DNA from: Syntrophaceae bacterium UBA5619
GTDB taxonomy: Bacteria > Desulfobacterota > Syntrophia > Syntrophales > UBA5619
Direction of reading: 5' to 3'
DNA length: 22,284 bases
Assembly: GCA_002424545.1 (NCBI GenBank)
Contig: DIKL01000001.1
Span: forward strand, 544-22,827
The notes below the pieces were generated by a model, which had not been told where the DNA came from, made no database searches, and saw nothing but the letters and a program-made list of their open reading frames with translations. The translations under genes were made by a program, and so were the position numbers. This document shows positions 13,301 to 21,679 of this stretch, piece by piece (position 1 is the first letter of the stretch; the number at the start of each line of letters is the position of its first letter).

Positions 13301-13972
13301 TCAGGAGCAGGATGAGGAGAGGTCCTCCCGCCGGCGACCCTGCCACGCCACGACAACCGCCAGGGCGACCACAAAAAACAGACCCGCCGCCATCGCCGGA
13401 GGTGTCAGGAAACGTTCCGGGAGAGAATCGTACAAGCCGATGATCCCGAAGAGGATGAAGATCACGGCGGCAAACCACTTCAGAAACCGTTCCGGGATCT
13501 TTTTTCCCAGAACCACGCCGACGATGATGCCGAACGCGTCGGCCACCAGCATCGCCGCCGTCGTCCCCATCCAGATGGGGAGGATCGACTGATACTTGGC
13601 CGCGAGCGCCACCGTCGCAAGCTGCGTCTTGTCCCCCATTTCGGCGAAGAAGAACGCGACGGCCACCGTCCAGAAAGGACTGAACTTGAACTTCTTGTCT
13701 TCTCCCTCCAGTCGATCGCCGCGAAGGGTCCAGAGGCCGAAGAGGATGAAGGAGGCGGAGGCGGCGATCTGGATGGTATCCAACGGAACGATGTTCGTCA
13801 ACCAGCTCCCCACAACCACCGCGAGCAGGTGATTGACCAAGGTGGCGACAAGGACCCCGGCGAGGACCGTCTTCGCCGGATAACGGCAGGCAAAGGCCAT
13901 CGCCAGCAACTGCGTCTTATCCCCCATCTCGGCCAGGACCACGAACAAAAAAGAGGCGATGAAGATTTTCAC
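13301..13972 (-). CDS. GDT1/UPF0016 (TMEM165-family) membrane cation transporter
   Basis: The family exports divalent cations; bacterial members have been linked to manganese export and eukaryotic ones to calcium/manganese. The 223-residue protein has the two hallmark repeats, AEMGDKTQL at 14-22 and again at 110-118, each in the first helix of a three-helix half. A seventh hydrophobic segment (about 192-210) follows the second half. The start is GTG, overlapping the uvrC stop as GTGA, so translation is coupled to uvrC. The protein ends RRREDLSSSCS, whereas another frame (-1) continues from the same place as a strongly hydrophobic stretch to 13257, so the 3' end may be frameshifted. Substrate is inferred from the family only. 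Confidence 0.88.
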   Translation of the reverse strand: MKIFIASFLFVVLAEMGDKTQLLAMAFACRYPAKTVLAGVLVATLVNHLLAVVVGSWLTNIVPLDTIQIAASASFILFGLWTLRGDRLEGEDKKFKFSPFWTVAVAFFFAEMGDKTQLATVALAAKYQSILPIWMGTTAAMLVADAFGIIVGVVLGKKIPERFLKWFAAVIFILFGIIGLYDSLPERFLTPPAMAAGLFFVVALAVVVAWQGRRREDLSSSCS

Positions 13973-15945
13973 AGCGGTTCTCCGTCCAGGAACCTTCGGA
14001 TTCGGCCGGCCATCTCTCCGCCGATGCCCTCGACCTGCCGTAAGTCGCTGACGGATGCGACCCGGATGCGTTCGAGGTCGCCCAAAGAGATCAGCAGGGA
14101 CTTTCTCCGCTTCGCGCCGATACCGGGGATCCGGTCCAGGAACGATTGTAGTTCCCCCTTTTCCCGGATTTTCCTGTGGTAAGAAACGGCGAAACGGTGA
14201 GCCTCATCGCGGACCCGCTGCAGGAGAAAGAGGACCGCGGGCCACCGGAATAGGTAGACGGGATCTTTGCGGCCCGGCAGATAGACACGGTCTTCGATCT
14301 TTCCGGGCGTGTCCGTCCGGCCGCCCCGGCCGGCGACGGCGGATCGGGCGTCGCCCCTTTCGTCTATCTCCGGAGTGAGTCTGTAAACAGTCCGGCCCCC
14401 ATCCGGCGCGCCTTGCGGCTTTCCCTCCGCAAGCAGACGATCCGCCGCAAGATCGGCGACTTTCCGCCGCGCGTCGTCCCGCTCCTTGGCCAGTCCGAGC
14501 ACCTCCACCCCGTCGATCGCCAGATCCTTCAGGACCGCGAGAGCAACGCCAAGCTGTCCCTTTCCCCCGTCCACGATGACCAGGTCCGGGAGATTTTCTT
14601 TTTTTGCAAATCGTCGTTTCAAGACCTCGTACATCATCGCGTAATCGTCGGCGCCGGAAACCGTCCGGACCCGGAAACGGCGGTATCCCCCCTTCGCGGG
14701 AACGCCGTCCGTAAAAGTCACCAGGGAACCGACGGCATATCTGCCGCCGATATTGGAAATATCGAAACACTCGATCCGCCGGGGGAGCTTCCGAAGCTTG
14801 AGCTTTTCGCGGAGCAAGCCCAGCGCTTCCGCCGGGCGTTCGGCGGCAAGCCGCGATGTCTTGAGGGCGTTTTCCGCATTTCGCGCGGCAATCCCGACGA
14901 CGGCGAGCGTTTCGCCCCGTTTCGGACAAACGAAACGGACCCCCCTCCCCTTCTTTTCCGTAAGCCACTCCGCCAGAATCGCGCCGTCCTCCAACGCCAC
15001 CGGCACGACAACCTCGTCCGGGATATCCGCGACGCCGTCGTAATAGCGCATCAGCAACGAGGAGAGGATCTCTCCGGTCTCGGCCGGAAGCCGGATCACC
15101 GGAAAGGTCTTCTGGCCGATCATTCGTCCGCCGCGGACGAGGAGGAGCGCGATCTGCGTCATATCCCCCTCCCGGCAGAAGCCGAAAACATCCCGGTTCC
15201 GGCCGGTCATCGAAACGATCCGCTGCCTCTCCAGGGTCTCCTCGAGAGCCGCGATCCGATCCCGCAATCTGGAGGCCTCCTCGAAACGGAGATCTTCCGC
15301 CGCCCCGCTCATCCGGCTTCGGAGATCGCTGATCAGCGCCCTCTCCCGGCCCTCCAGAAAGGCGATGCCGTCCTTCACCAGATGCAGATATTCGGAGAGC
15401 CCGATTCGGCCGACGCAGGGGGCGGAACAGCGACCGATCTCATATTCGAGACAGGGACGACGTCGCGCCTTCAACTCCCGATCCCGACAGATCCGGAGGG
15501 GAAGGATCGTCTGCAGAAAGCGGAGGGTCTCCTTGGCGGCCCCGCCGGAGGGGTAGGGCCCGAAATAACGTGCGCCGTCTTTTTTCGGACGGCGCACGAG
15601 CTGGAAGCGGGGAAAGGATTCGGACGGATCGATCCGGATGTTGTAGTAGGACTTGTCGTCCCGGAAATCGACGTTGTAGCGCGGCCGGTGCTGCTTGATC
15701 AGGTTGTTCTCGAGGATCAGCGCCTCTTTTTCCGTTCCGGTGAGGATAAACTCCATATCCCGGATCCGCGAAACGAGGAAGGGAATCATCGCCCGCGTAT
15801 CGGTTCGGGCAAAGTAGGCCCGAATTCTCGCCTTGAGGTCCCTGGCCTTCCCCACGTAGAGGATCTCCCCGGACCCGTCCTTCATCAGATAAACGCCTGG
15901 ACCGCGGGGGGCATTGCGAAGCTTCGTTTCCAGATCGTCGGTCAT
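13969..15945 (-). CDS. uvrC: Excinuclease ABC subunit C
   Basis: UvrC makes both incisions in nucleotide excision repair. From the ATG at 15945 the protein has 658 residues. It shows the GIY-YIG nuclease domain (PGVYLMKDG at 16-24, ILYVGKARDLKARIRAYF at about 28-45, ENNLIKQHRPRYN), four cysteines fitting the 4Fe-4S site (CRDREL, RPCLEYEIGRCSAPC), the UVR motif EDLRFEEASRLRDRI, the RNase H-like C-terminal nuclease (CFDISN, IVDGGKGQLG, RDEAHRFAV) and the tandem helix-hairpin-helix end. About 50-58 extra residues (493-550, bases 14296-14469) interrupt the usual KERD-to-YLPGRK region. The frame extends upstream to 16095, but those residues overlap the S1 gene and are not UvrC-like. The start lies ten bases after the S1 gene stop. 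The gene ends in a GTGA overlap with the GDT1 gene. Confidence 0.96.
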   Translation of the reverse strand: MTDDLETKLRNAPRGPGVYLMKDGSGEILYVGKARDLKARIRAYFARTDTRAMIPFLVSRIRDMEFILTGTEKEALILENNLIKQHRPRYNVDFRDDKSYYNIRIDPSESFPRFQLVRRPKKDGARYFGPYPSGGAAKETLRFLQTILPLRICRDRELKARRRPCLEYEIGRCSAPCVGRIGLSEYLHLVKDGIAFLEGRERALISDLRSRMSGAAEDLRFEEASRLRDRIAALEETLERQRIVSMTGRNRDVFGFCREGDMTQIALLLVRGGRMIGQKTFPVIRLPAETGEILSSLLMRYYDGVADIPDEVVVPVALEDGAILAEWLTEKKGRGVRFVCPKRGETLAVVGIAARNAENALKTSRLAAERPAEALGLLREKLKLRKLPRRIECFDISNIGGRYAVGSLVTFTDGVPAKGGYRRFRVRTVSGADDYAMMYEVLKRRFAKKENLPDLVIVDGGKGQLGVALAVLKDLAIDGVEVLGLAKERDDARRKVADLAADRLLAEGKPQGAPDGGRTVYRLTPEIDERGDARSAVAGRGGRTDTPGKIEDRVYLPGRKDPVYLFRWPAVLFLLQRVRDEAHRFAVSYHRKIREKGELQSFLDRIPGIGAKRRKSLLISLGDLERIRVASVSDLRQVEGIGGEMAGRIRRFLDGEPL

Positions 15946-15955
15946 GGCCTGACGG

Positions 15956-17161
15956 TCAATCCCCTTTTTGTGCGCGTAGTTTCTTCTGTAGGGCTTCACC
16001 GAGGGAACCGAAGGAGCTGGGGGCCTTCCCGACATACTGCTGAAAATCAACCAATTCCTCCGCCTCTTCTCCGTCGGCATCCCCGACCGGCGCAAGCGAA
16101 ATGCGTTTGGCGTCCCGGTCGATCTTTTCGATTTTCACCTGAATCGCCTGCCCTTCCGTCAGCACCTCCGACGGGTGGGTAATCCGCTTCCCGCGACCCA
16201 GCCGGGAAATATGGATCAGGCCGTCCACACCGGGGATCAGCGTCACGAACGCGCCGAACTTGGTCAGGCGAGCCACGGTTCCCGTGAAGCTCGATCCTTC
16301 GGGAAACTCCGCCGCGACCCTCTCCCACGGATCGGGAAGGTTCGACCGCAGGCTGAGGGAAATCCGGTCCTTCTCCCAGTCCAGCCTGAGAATAGCCGCC
16401 TCGATCTCCTGGCCGACGGCCAGCCTTTCCGCGATATCGCCCACATGTTCCCAGGCAATCTCGGAGATGGGGATGAGCCCCTGGATGCCGCCGAGGTCGA
16501 CGAAGGCCCCGAACTTCTGGAGAGATACCACCGTTCCCTTCACCGTCATCCCCTCGCGGAGCTTCTCCTTCAAGGCTTCCTTTTGCTTGGCCTGCTCCTC
16601 TTCAAGGATGGCCCGGTGCGAGACGACGACATTTCGGCCCCGTTCTCCGTACTCGATGATCCGGAAGCTCAGCCGTTTCCCGATCCAGTCCGCCGGCGCC
16701 GCCACACGGAAAAGCCCCATCTGCGAGAAGGGGCAGAACCCTCGGACGTCTCCGGCGACACGGACCTCGAAACCGCCCTTGACCTCCTTTTCGACCAGCC
16801 CCTCCACGGGAATTCCGCTGTTCGCCGCATCCGTGAGAAAAGTCCGGCTCGCCTCGCCGCTGCTGACCTTGATCGTGAACCGTTTTTCGTTGTGCTGGGA
16901 CGACAGGAAATAGGCCCGGATGGTCCCTCCCTCCTTGACCGTCACATTCCCCTCCGCGTCGAGAAATTCGCGCCGATCCAGATACCCCTCGTGTTTCCCG
17001 CCCACGTCGATGAACACCCATTCCGGGGTGATCTTGACGATCATCGCCTCCACGCGCTGGCCCGGCTTCAGCCAACCCTGCTCCATCCCGCTTTCGTTCA
17101 GCAGTTCGGCGAAACTCTTCTCGCCTCCCCCCTCTTCCATCCCTTGAATGTTTTCCTCCAT
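15956..17161 (-). CDS. Four-S1-domain RNA-binding protein
   Basis: The 401-residue protein consists of four S1-type OB folds at about 32-102, 118-184, 202-272 and 289-358. Repeats 3 and 4 are canonical (KFGAFVDLGGIQGLIPISEI and KFGAFVTLIPGVDGLIHISR); the first two are more divergent. It resembles ribosomal protein S1 but is shorter than the six-domain form, so it may be a short S1 or an S1 paralogue acting on RNA. An acidic N-terminus (EENIQGMEEGGGE) and a basic end (LQKKLRAQKGD) flank the repeats. The ATG at 17161 is preferred over a GTG at 17173 because AGGGGA precedes it, though only three bases away. It lies between the cyclo-ligase and uvrC and overlaps neither. A candidate promoter lies about 70 bases upstream. 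Confidence 0.85.
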   Translation of the reverse strand: MEENIQGMEEGGGEKSFAELLNESGMEQGWLKPGQRVEAMIVKITPEWVFIDVGGKHEGYLDRREFLDAEGNVTVKEGGTIRAYFLSSQHNEKRFTIKVSSGEASRTFLTDAANSGIPVEGLVEKEVKGGFEVRVAGDVRGFCPFSQMGLFRVAAPADWIGKRLSFRIIEYGERGRNVVVSHRAILEEEQAKQKEALKEKLREGMTVKGTVVSLQKFGAFVDLGGIQGLIPISEIAWEHVGDIAERLAVGQEIEAAILRLDWEKDRISLSLRSNLPDPWERVAAEFPEGSSFTGTVARLTKFGAFVTLIPGVDGLIHISRLGRGKRITHPSEVLTEGQAIQVKIEKIDRDAKRISLAPVGDADGEEAEELVDFQQYVGKAPSSFGSLGEALQKKLRAQKGD

Positions 17162-17233
17162 GCTTCCCCTCACGCCAAATAAAATCGGGCGCTCCCGTTC
17201 AAAGACGGCAATGCGTCCATCAAAATGCGCGGC

Positions 17234-17262
17234 ATCTTGCCCCGATCCCGACGCGCTGTCAA
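17234..17262 (-). promoter_or_regulatory. Candidate internal promoter before the S1-domain gene
   Basis: On the minus strand a perfect TTGACA (complement of 17257-17262) overlaps the stop codon of the cyclo-ligase gene and is followed after 17 bases by CAAGAT (complement of 17234-17239; three of six to TATAAT). The start of transcription would fall about 66 bases before the S1 gene ATG. It may give the S1 gene and uvrC expression independent of uvrB. Confidence 0.35.
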
Positions 17263-17888
17263 GGACAATTCTGTTTGCTCATGGCTGCACTGTTCGGCAA
17301 GGAAGGTCGCCCGGCGGGAAAGGACGGGGAGATGATCTCTTCCTCCGTCACGATCCGTTTCACCGGGATATCCTGGGGATCCGCCGGGATATCGTCGATG
17401 ATCTGGCAGCAGAAGGCCACACCGATTCTCACCCCTTTGGGGACCTCCGGCAGAAAGCGGTCGTAGTAGCCGCCGCCGTAGCCCACCCGGTGGCCGCGCC
17501 GGTCAAAGGCGACTGCCGGAACCAGAACCACATCAACCTGGCCGGCCGGGACGGCCCGCACCAGCCCCGCCTTCGGTTCGCGTATCCCATAATGACCGGT
17601 TTCCAATTCCGAAAAATCCGACAGCAGACACGGCATCAGCCTCCGGTCTTCCGGGAAACAGAGGGGAACGACGATCCGCTTTCCATTCTCCCATCCCCAG
17701 CGGATGATCCCATCGGTCCGAACCTCGCTCCCAAAGCTCAGGAAAACCATCAGAACGGAGGCTTCGCGGATCTCCGGAAGACCGGTGAGACGCCGGACGA
17801 TCTCGTCGCTCTTCGTCGCGATCTCTTCCGGCGTCATCGCGTTTCGCAATTGAAGGATTCTCTTGCGAATCTCTTTCTTGCCGGTCAT
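17259..17888 (-). CDS. ygfA: 5-formyltetrahydrofolate cyclo-ligase
   Basis: The enzyme (MTHFS) converts 5-formyl-THF to 5,10-methenyl-THF with ATP, returning stored folate to the one-carbon pool. The 209-residue protein has the basic N-terminal nucleotide-binding region KKEIRKRILQLRNAM (4-18), the FGSEVRTDGII segment and the signature VGYGGGYYDRFL (about 135-146), followed by FCCQIIDDIPADPQDIPV and the terminal VTEEEII. The gene starts five bases after the uvrB stop, so it is coupled to uvrB, and is 97 bases before the S1 gene. One-carbon metabolism also links it loosely to purH, which uses 10-formyl-THF, but they are 16 kb apart and on opposite strands. Confidence 0.94.
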   Translation of the reverse strand: MTGKKEIRKRILQLRNAMTPEEIATKSDEIVRRLTGLPEIREASVLMVFLSFGSEVRTDGIIRWGWENGKRIVVPLCFPEDRRLMPCLLSDFSELETGHYGIREPKAGLVRAVPAGQVDVVLVPAVAFDRRGHRVGYGGGYYDRFLPEVPKGVRIGVAFCCQIIDDIPADPQDIPVKRIVTEEEIISPSFPAGRPSLPNSAAMSKQNCP

Positions 17889-17893
17889 TTCGC

Positions 17894-19900
17894 CTATCCC
17901 CCGCCCCCCATCTCCAGCATCAACTTGGACAGATCGCGGATCCGATCGCGCAGCAGGGCCGCCTTTTCGAATTCCAGCGCCTTGGCCGCCTGTTTCATCT
18001 CCTCCTTGAGATTCCGGATCACGACGGGAAGCTCTTTTTCGGAGGCGTAGGCCGCCGCCTCTTCCGAAACCGCGGCGGGCACGGTCACATAATCGGCCTC
18101 ATAGACCGAACCGAGAATATGATGGATTTCCGTCTTGATGCTCTCGGGCGTGATCCCGTGCTCCTCGTTGTACCGGGATTGGATCTTGCGCCGGCGCCGG
18201 GTGACATCGAGACACGCCCGGATGGCGCCGGTCACCGTATCGGCGTACATGATCACCTGCCCCTCCACGTTCCTGGCCGCGCGGCCGCTCGTCTGGATCA
18301 GCGATCGTTCGGAACGGAGAAAACCTTCCTTGTCGGCGTCGAGGATCGCCACCAGCGAAACCTCCGGGATGTCGAGCCCTTCCCGCAGCAGGTTTACGCC
18401 GATCAGCACGTCGAATTCACCCATCCGGAGGTCGCGGATGATCTCGACCCGTTCCAGCGTATGGATGTCCGAATGGAGGTACTTCACCCGCACCTCCAGA
18501 CCCTCGTAGTACGCCGTCAGGTTTTCCGCCATCCGCTTCGTCAACGTCGTAACGAGAACCCGCTGGCCCCGTTCGGCCCGCTTCCGGATCTCTCCGAGAA
18601 GGTCATCCACCTGGCCGGTCACCGGTTTCACGACGATCTCCGGGTCCATGAGCCCCGTCGGCCGGATGATCTGCTCGACGACGCGGCCGCCGGCCTTTCC
18701 CAGTTCGTAGGCCGCCGGCGTCGCCGAGACATAAATCCGCTGGTTCGAAAAGGCATCGAACTCATCGAAGCGCAGCGGCCGGTTGTCGAGCGCGGAGGGA
18801 AGCCGGAAGCCGTAGTTCACGAGGTTCTCCTTCCGCGAGCGGTCTCCCCGGTACATCCCGATGAGCTGTGGAACCGTGGCGTGGCTCTCGTCGATGAAGA
18901 CGATGGCGTCCTTCGGGAAGTATTCCATCAGCGTCGGGGGCGGCTCGCCCGGCTTCCGGCCGGTCAAGTGGCGGGAGTAGTTCTCGATCCCCGAACAGTA
19001 CCCCATCTCTTCGATCATCTCGATATCGAAATGGGTTCGCTGCTCCAGCCGCTGCGCCTCCAGCAGCTTGTTTTCGGCCTTCAACTCCCGGAGCCTCTCC
19101 CCCAGTTCTTTACGGATCGTGTCGATCGCCCGCTTCAGGTTGTCCTGGGTGGTGACGTAGTGGCTTCCGGGATAGATCGCCGTTCTCCGCAGCCGCTCCA
19201 GTTTTCTTCCGCGCAGCGGATCGACCAGAGAAATCGCCTCCACCGTGTCGCCGAATAACTCCACGCGGATCACTTTCTCCTCCTCGTAGGAGGGGAAGAT
19301 TTCGACGACGTCGCCCCGAACCCGGAAGGTGCCGCGATGGAAATCGATGTCATTCCGTTCGTAGTGGATTTCGACCAGGCGAGCCAACATCGCGTCCCGC
19401 GGGATCTCCATCCCTTCCTCGAGGAGCAGCAGCATCCCCTGGTAGGCCTCCGGAGAACCCAGGCCGTAGATGCACGAAACACTGGCCACGATGATCACAT
19501 CGCGCCGTTCCAGCAGCGAGTGGGTCGCCGCATGGCGGAGCTTGTCGATCTCCTCGTTGATCGCGGAGTCCTTCTCGATGTAGGTGTCCGTGCTGGGGAT
19601 GTACGCCTCAGGCTGGTAATAGTCGTAGTAACTGACGAAATATTCAACGGCATTTTCGGGAAAGAGGGTCTTGAACTCCCCGTAGAGCTGGGCGGCAAGG
19701 GTCTTGTTGTGGGCGATGACCAGCGCGGGCCGGTTCACGGCGGCAATCACGTTCGCCATCGTGAAGGTTTTTCCGGAACCGGTCACCCCGAGAAGAACCT
19801 GGTGCTGATCCCCGTTTTCCAGTCCTTCGACGAGGCCGGCAATCGCCTGCGGCTGATCCCCCCGCGGCTGAAACTCGCTGACCAAACGGAACGTCCCCAT
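17894..19900 (-). CDS. uvrB: Excinuclease ABC subunit B
   Basis: UvrB is the damage-verifying helicase-like subunit that receives lesions from UvrA and recruits UvrC. The 668-residue protein is full length. It has Walker A GVTGSGKT (38-45), the beta-hairpin region [20 protein letters not shown] (90-109), the helicase motif [29 protein letters not shown], the motif VI region QTSGRAARN and a C-terminal UVR motif, [19 protein letters not shown], that contacts UvrC. GGAGG upstream of the ATG supports the start. It is the first gene of the repair cluster, 87 bases after the ABC permease gene. No clear SOS (LexA) box was recognised in that gap. Confidence 0.98.
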   Translation of the reverse strand: MGTFRLVSEFQPRGDQPQAIAGLVEGLENGDQHQVLLGVTGSGKTFTMANVIAAVNRPALVIAHNKTLAAQLYGEFKTLFPENAVEYFVSYYDYYQPEAYIPSTDTYIEKDSAINEEIDKLRHAATHSLLERRDVIIVASVSCIYGLGSPEAYQGMLLLLEEGMEIPRDAMLARLVEIHYERNDIDFHRGTFRVRGDVVEIFPSYEEEKVIRVELFGDTVEAISLVDPLRGRKLERLRRTAIYPGSHYVTTQDNLKRAIDTIRKELGERLRELKAENKLLEAQRLEQRTHFDIEMIEEMGYCSGIENYSRHLTGRKPGEPPPTLMEYFPKDAIVFIDESHATVPQLIGMYRGDRSRKENLVNYGFRLPSALDNRPLRFDEFDAFSNQRIYVSATPAAYELGKAGGRVVEQIIRPTGLMDPEIVVKPVTGQVDDLLGEIRKRAERGQRVLVTTLTKRMAENLTAYYEGLEVRVKYLHSDIHTLERVEIIRDLRMGEFDVLIGVNLLREGLDIPEVSLVAILDADKEGFLRSERSLIQTSGRAARNVEGQVIMYADTVTGAIRACLDVTRRRRKIQSRYNEEHGITPESIKTEIHHILGSVYEADYVTVPAAVSEEAAAYASEKELPVVIRNLKEEMKQAAKALEFEKAALLRDRIRDLSKLMLEMGGGG

Positions 19901-19987
19901 TCACCCCCTCCTCCCGGGAAAGCACTCTTTCACAATTCCCGAGGCATGACAAGAAAATCGAGGCGCCGGAGACATGCGTCTTCCCGT

Positions 19988-21667
19988 CTATTTATCCACC
20001 TTTGTAAGTTTCTGGCCGATCCCGGAGACGATCGTGACAAGGGCCGTCGAGATGAAGATCATGATGATCCCCAGCGCGGAGAGCCGCCCCCAGAGGCCGT
20101 CTTCGGAGAAGCGGAGGATCTGGACGGCCAAAACCTCCGTCCCCGGCCGGGAGAGGACGACCGAGAGGCTCAGCTCGCGGACGAACATCGTCGCCATCAG
20201 GATCCAACCGGAAACGATCCCCGGGACCAGCAGCGGAATAACGATCCGCCGCATCGTATAGAGCGCTCCGCCGCCGCACACCCGAGAGGACTCCTCGAGA
20301 TGGCTGTGGATCTGGACGAAGGCGCTGGTCAACGGCCGGATCCCGTAGGGCAGGTAGGTCGCGATGTAGCCGATCAGCAGCGCCCAGATCGTCGCGTACA
20401 GCGGCGTCCGGACGAAGAACCACATGAAGCCGATCCCGACGACGATCCCCGGGAACGAAAAAGAGAGGAAGCTCAGCGATTCGAGAAAGCCGGAGGCCTT
20501 CGAGCGGACCTTGACGATGACATAGGCCACGAAAAAGGAGAGAACGATCCCCAGCGTCGCCCCGCCGATGCCCAAGTAGAGGCTGTTCTTCAGCGACAGC
20601 AGCGAAACGGGGTCCTTGAGGACCGCGATCCAGTGTTTCCAGCTCATCATCGCGAAGGCCTTCGCGCTTGGAACCATCGAGTAGGGAACGACGGAGGTGT
20701 AGAAGAGAACCAGAACCGGCAGAACGATCAGCACAAAAGAGAGCAGCGCGACGATCCCGAAAAGGGGATAACGACCCCCCTTGAGGTCGATGACGGTCGG
20801 GCGGTAGCCCCGGCTGGAGATGGTGACGTATTTCTCCCCTTCCCGCGTCAGGTGACGGTATAGAAAGATCAGCGTGATCGAGGCGGCCAGCGCGCTCATC
20901 CCCACCGCCGCCGCCAGCCCGTAGTCCGTGACATAGCCGGTCGCGACGACGCGGTAGATGTGGGTCGCCAGCACGTAGATCCGTCCCGGCATGCCGATCA
21001 CCGACGGAACGGCAAAGGAGGCCAGGCTCCGGACAATGACGAGCGTGGCCGCGGCCAGAATCGCCGGCCGGAGAACCGGCAGCGTGATCCGGAACAAAGT
21101 CCGCAGGTTCGAGGCTCCGCAAACCTTGGACGACTCCTCGAGAGCGACGTCGAAGGCCGACATCGCCGGGGCGATGACCAGATAGGCGATCGGCAGATCG
21201 AGAAGTCCCTCCACGAGGATCATCCCCTGGAGCGTGTAGATGCTGAACGCCGCCCCCTCCCAGCCGAAGACCTGCCGCAGGAAGAGGTTGATCATGCCGT
21301 TGGACGGGTTCAGCAGCAGCACCCAGCTCACGGCGAACAGGATGTGCGGAATCATCATCGGGATCAGTGAAATGATCCGGAACATGAACTTGAACGGAAT
21401 GTTCGTCCGGGTGTTCAGGTACGCCAGAAACAATGCCAGGAGCGTGGAAACGATCGCGGACCCGATCGTGAAGACCGCCGTGTTGAAGAGGATCTCGGCG
21501 AAGGCGGGGTCGGTGTAGGCCTTGACGTACTTCGAAAGCGTGAACGTTCCGAAGGCGTCGAGCCCCTCGCTGAAACTTCCCAGGATGAGCATGACGACGG
21601 GACAGACCGTGAGGAATCCGACAATCGCGATCAGGCCTGGTGTCAGCGTCGTTCCGCTCTTTTTCAT
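19988..21667 (-). CDS. ABC transporter permease, two fused domains (FbpB/ThiP type)
   Basis: This inner-membrane protein contains two BPD_transp_1 permease halves in one chain, as in ferric-iron (FbpB/SfuB), thiamine (ThiP) and 2-aminoethylphosphonate importers. Each half carries the EAA loop that contacts the ATPase: EESSKVCGASNLRTLFRITL in the first half (near 180) and EESSRVCGGGALYTMRRIVI in the second (near 460). About twelve hydrophobic segments are visible across 559 residues. The frame opens at a TTG (21676); the ATG at 21667 is chosen because AAAGG lies nine bases upstream, though a GTG at 21670 is possible. It follows the ATPase gene by 12 bases. No substrate-binding protein is in the window, so the substrate remains open. 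Confidence 0.92.
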   Translation of the reverse strand: MKKSGTTLTPGLIAIVGFLTVCPVVMLILGSFSEGLDAFGTFTLSKYVKAYTDPAFAEILFNTAVFTIGSAIVSTLLALFLAYLNTRTNIPFKFMFRIISLIPMMIPHILFAVSWVLLLNPSNGMINLFLRQVFGWEGAAFSIYTLQGMILVEGLLDLPIAYLVIAPAMSAFDVALEESSKVCGASNLRTLFRITLPVLRPAILAAATLVIVRSLASFAVPSVIGMPGRIYVLATHIYRVVATGYVTDYGLAAAVGMSALAASITLIFLYRHLTREGEKYVTISSRGYRPTVIDLKGGRYPLFGIVALLSFVLIVLPVLVLFYTSVVPYSMVPSAKAFAMMSWKHWIAVLKDPVSLLSLKNSLYLGIGGATLGIVLSFFVAYVIVKVRSKASGFLESLSFLSFSFPGIVVGIGFMWFFVRTPLYATIWALLIGYIATYLPYGIRPLTSAFVQIHSHLEESSRVCGGGALYTMRRIVIPLLVPGIVSGWILMATMFVRELSLSVVLSRPGTEVLAVQILRFSEDGLWGRLSALGIIMIFISTALVTIVSGIGQKLTKVDK

Positions 21668-21679
21668 CACATCCAACCT

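Noticed and set aside
13156..13374. 72-residue minus-strand frame ending in an ATGA overlap with ogt
   Set aside because: It starts inside the GDT1 gene, is Arg/Pro/Thr rich with no motif, and the overlap appears accidental.
15946..16095. N-terminal extension of UvrC by 50 residues
   Set aside because: It overlaps the S1-domain gene and is unlike UvrC; the family start MTDDLETKLRNAPRGPGVYL fits 15945.
14413..16182. 589-residue plus-strand open frame opposite uvrC
   Set aside because: It is antisense to UvrC with all its motifs; no recognisable family and biased composition.
19901..19987. Possible uvrB promoter (TTGTCA, 17 bases, AAGAGT on the minus strand) or SOS box
   Set aside because: The -10 is weak and I could not recognise a LexA operator; not strong enough to list as a feature.
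19337..20863. 508-residue plus-strand frame spanning uvrB and the permease gene
   Set aside because: It is extremely rich in Asp, Arg, Glu and Pro, antisense to two well-identified genes, and lacks a ribosome site.
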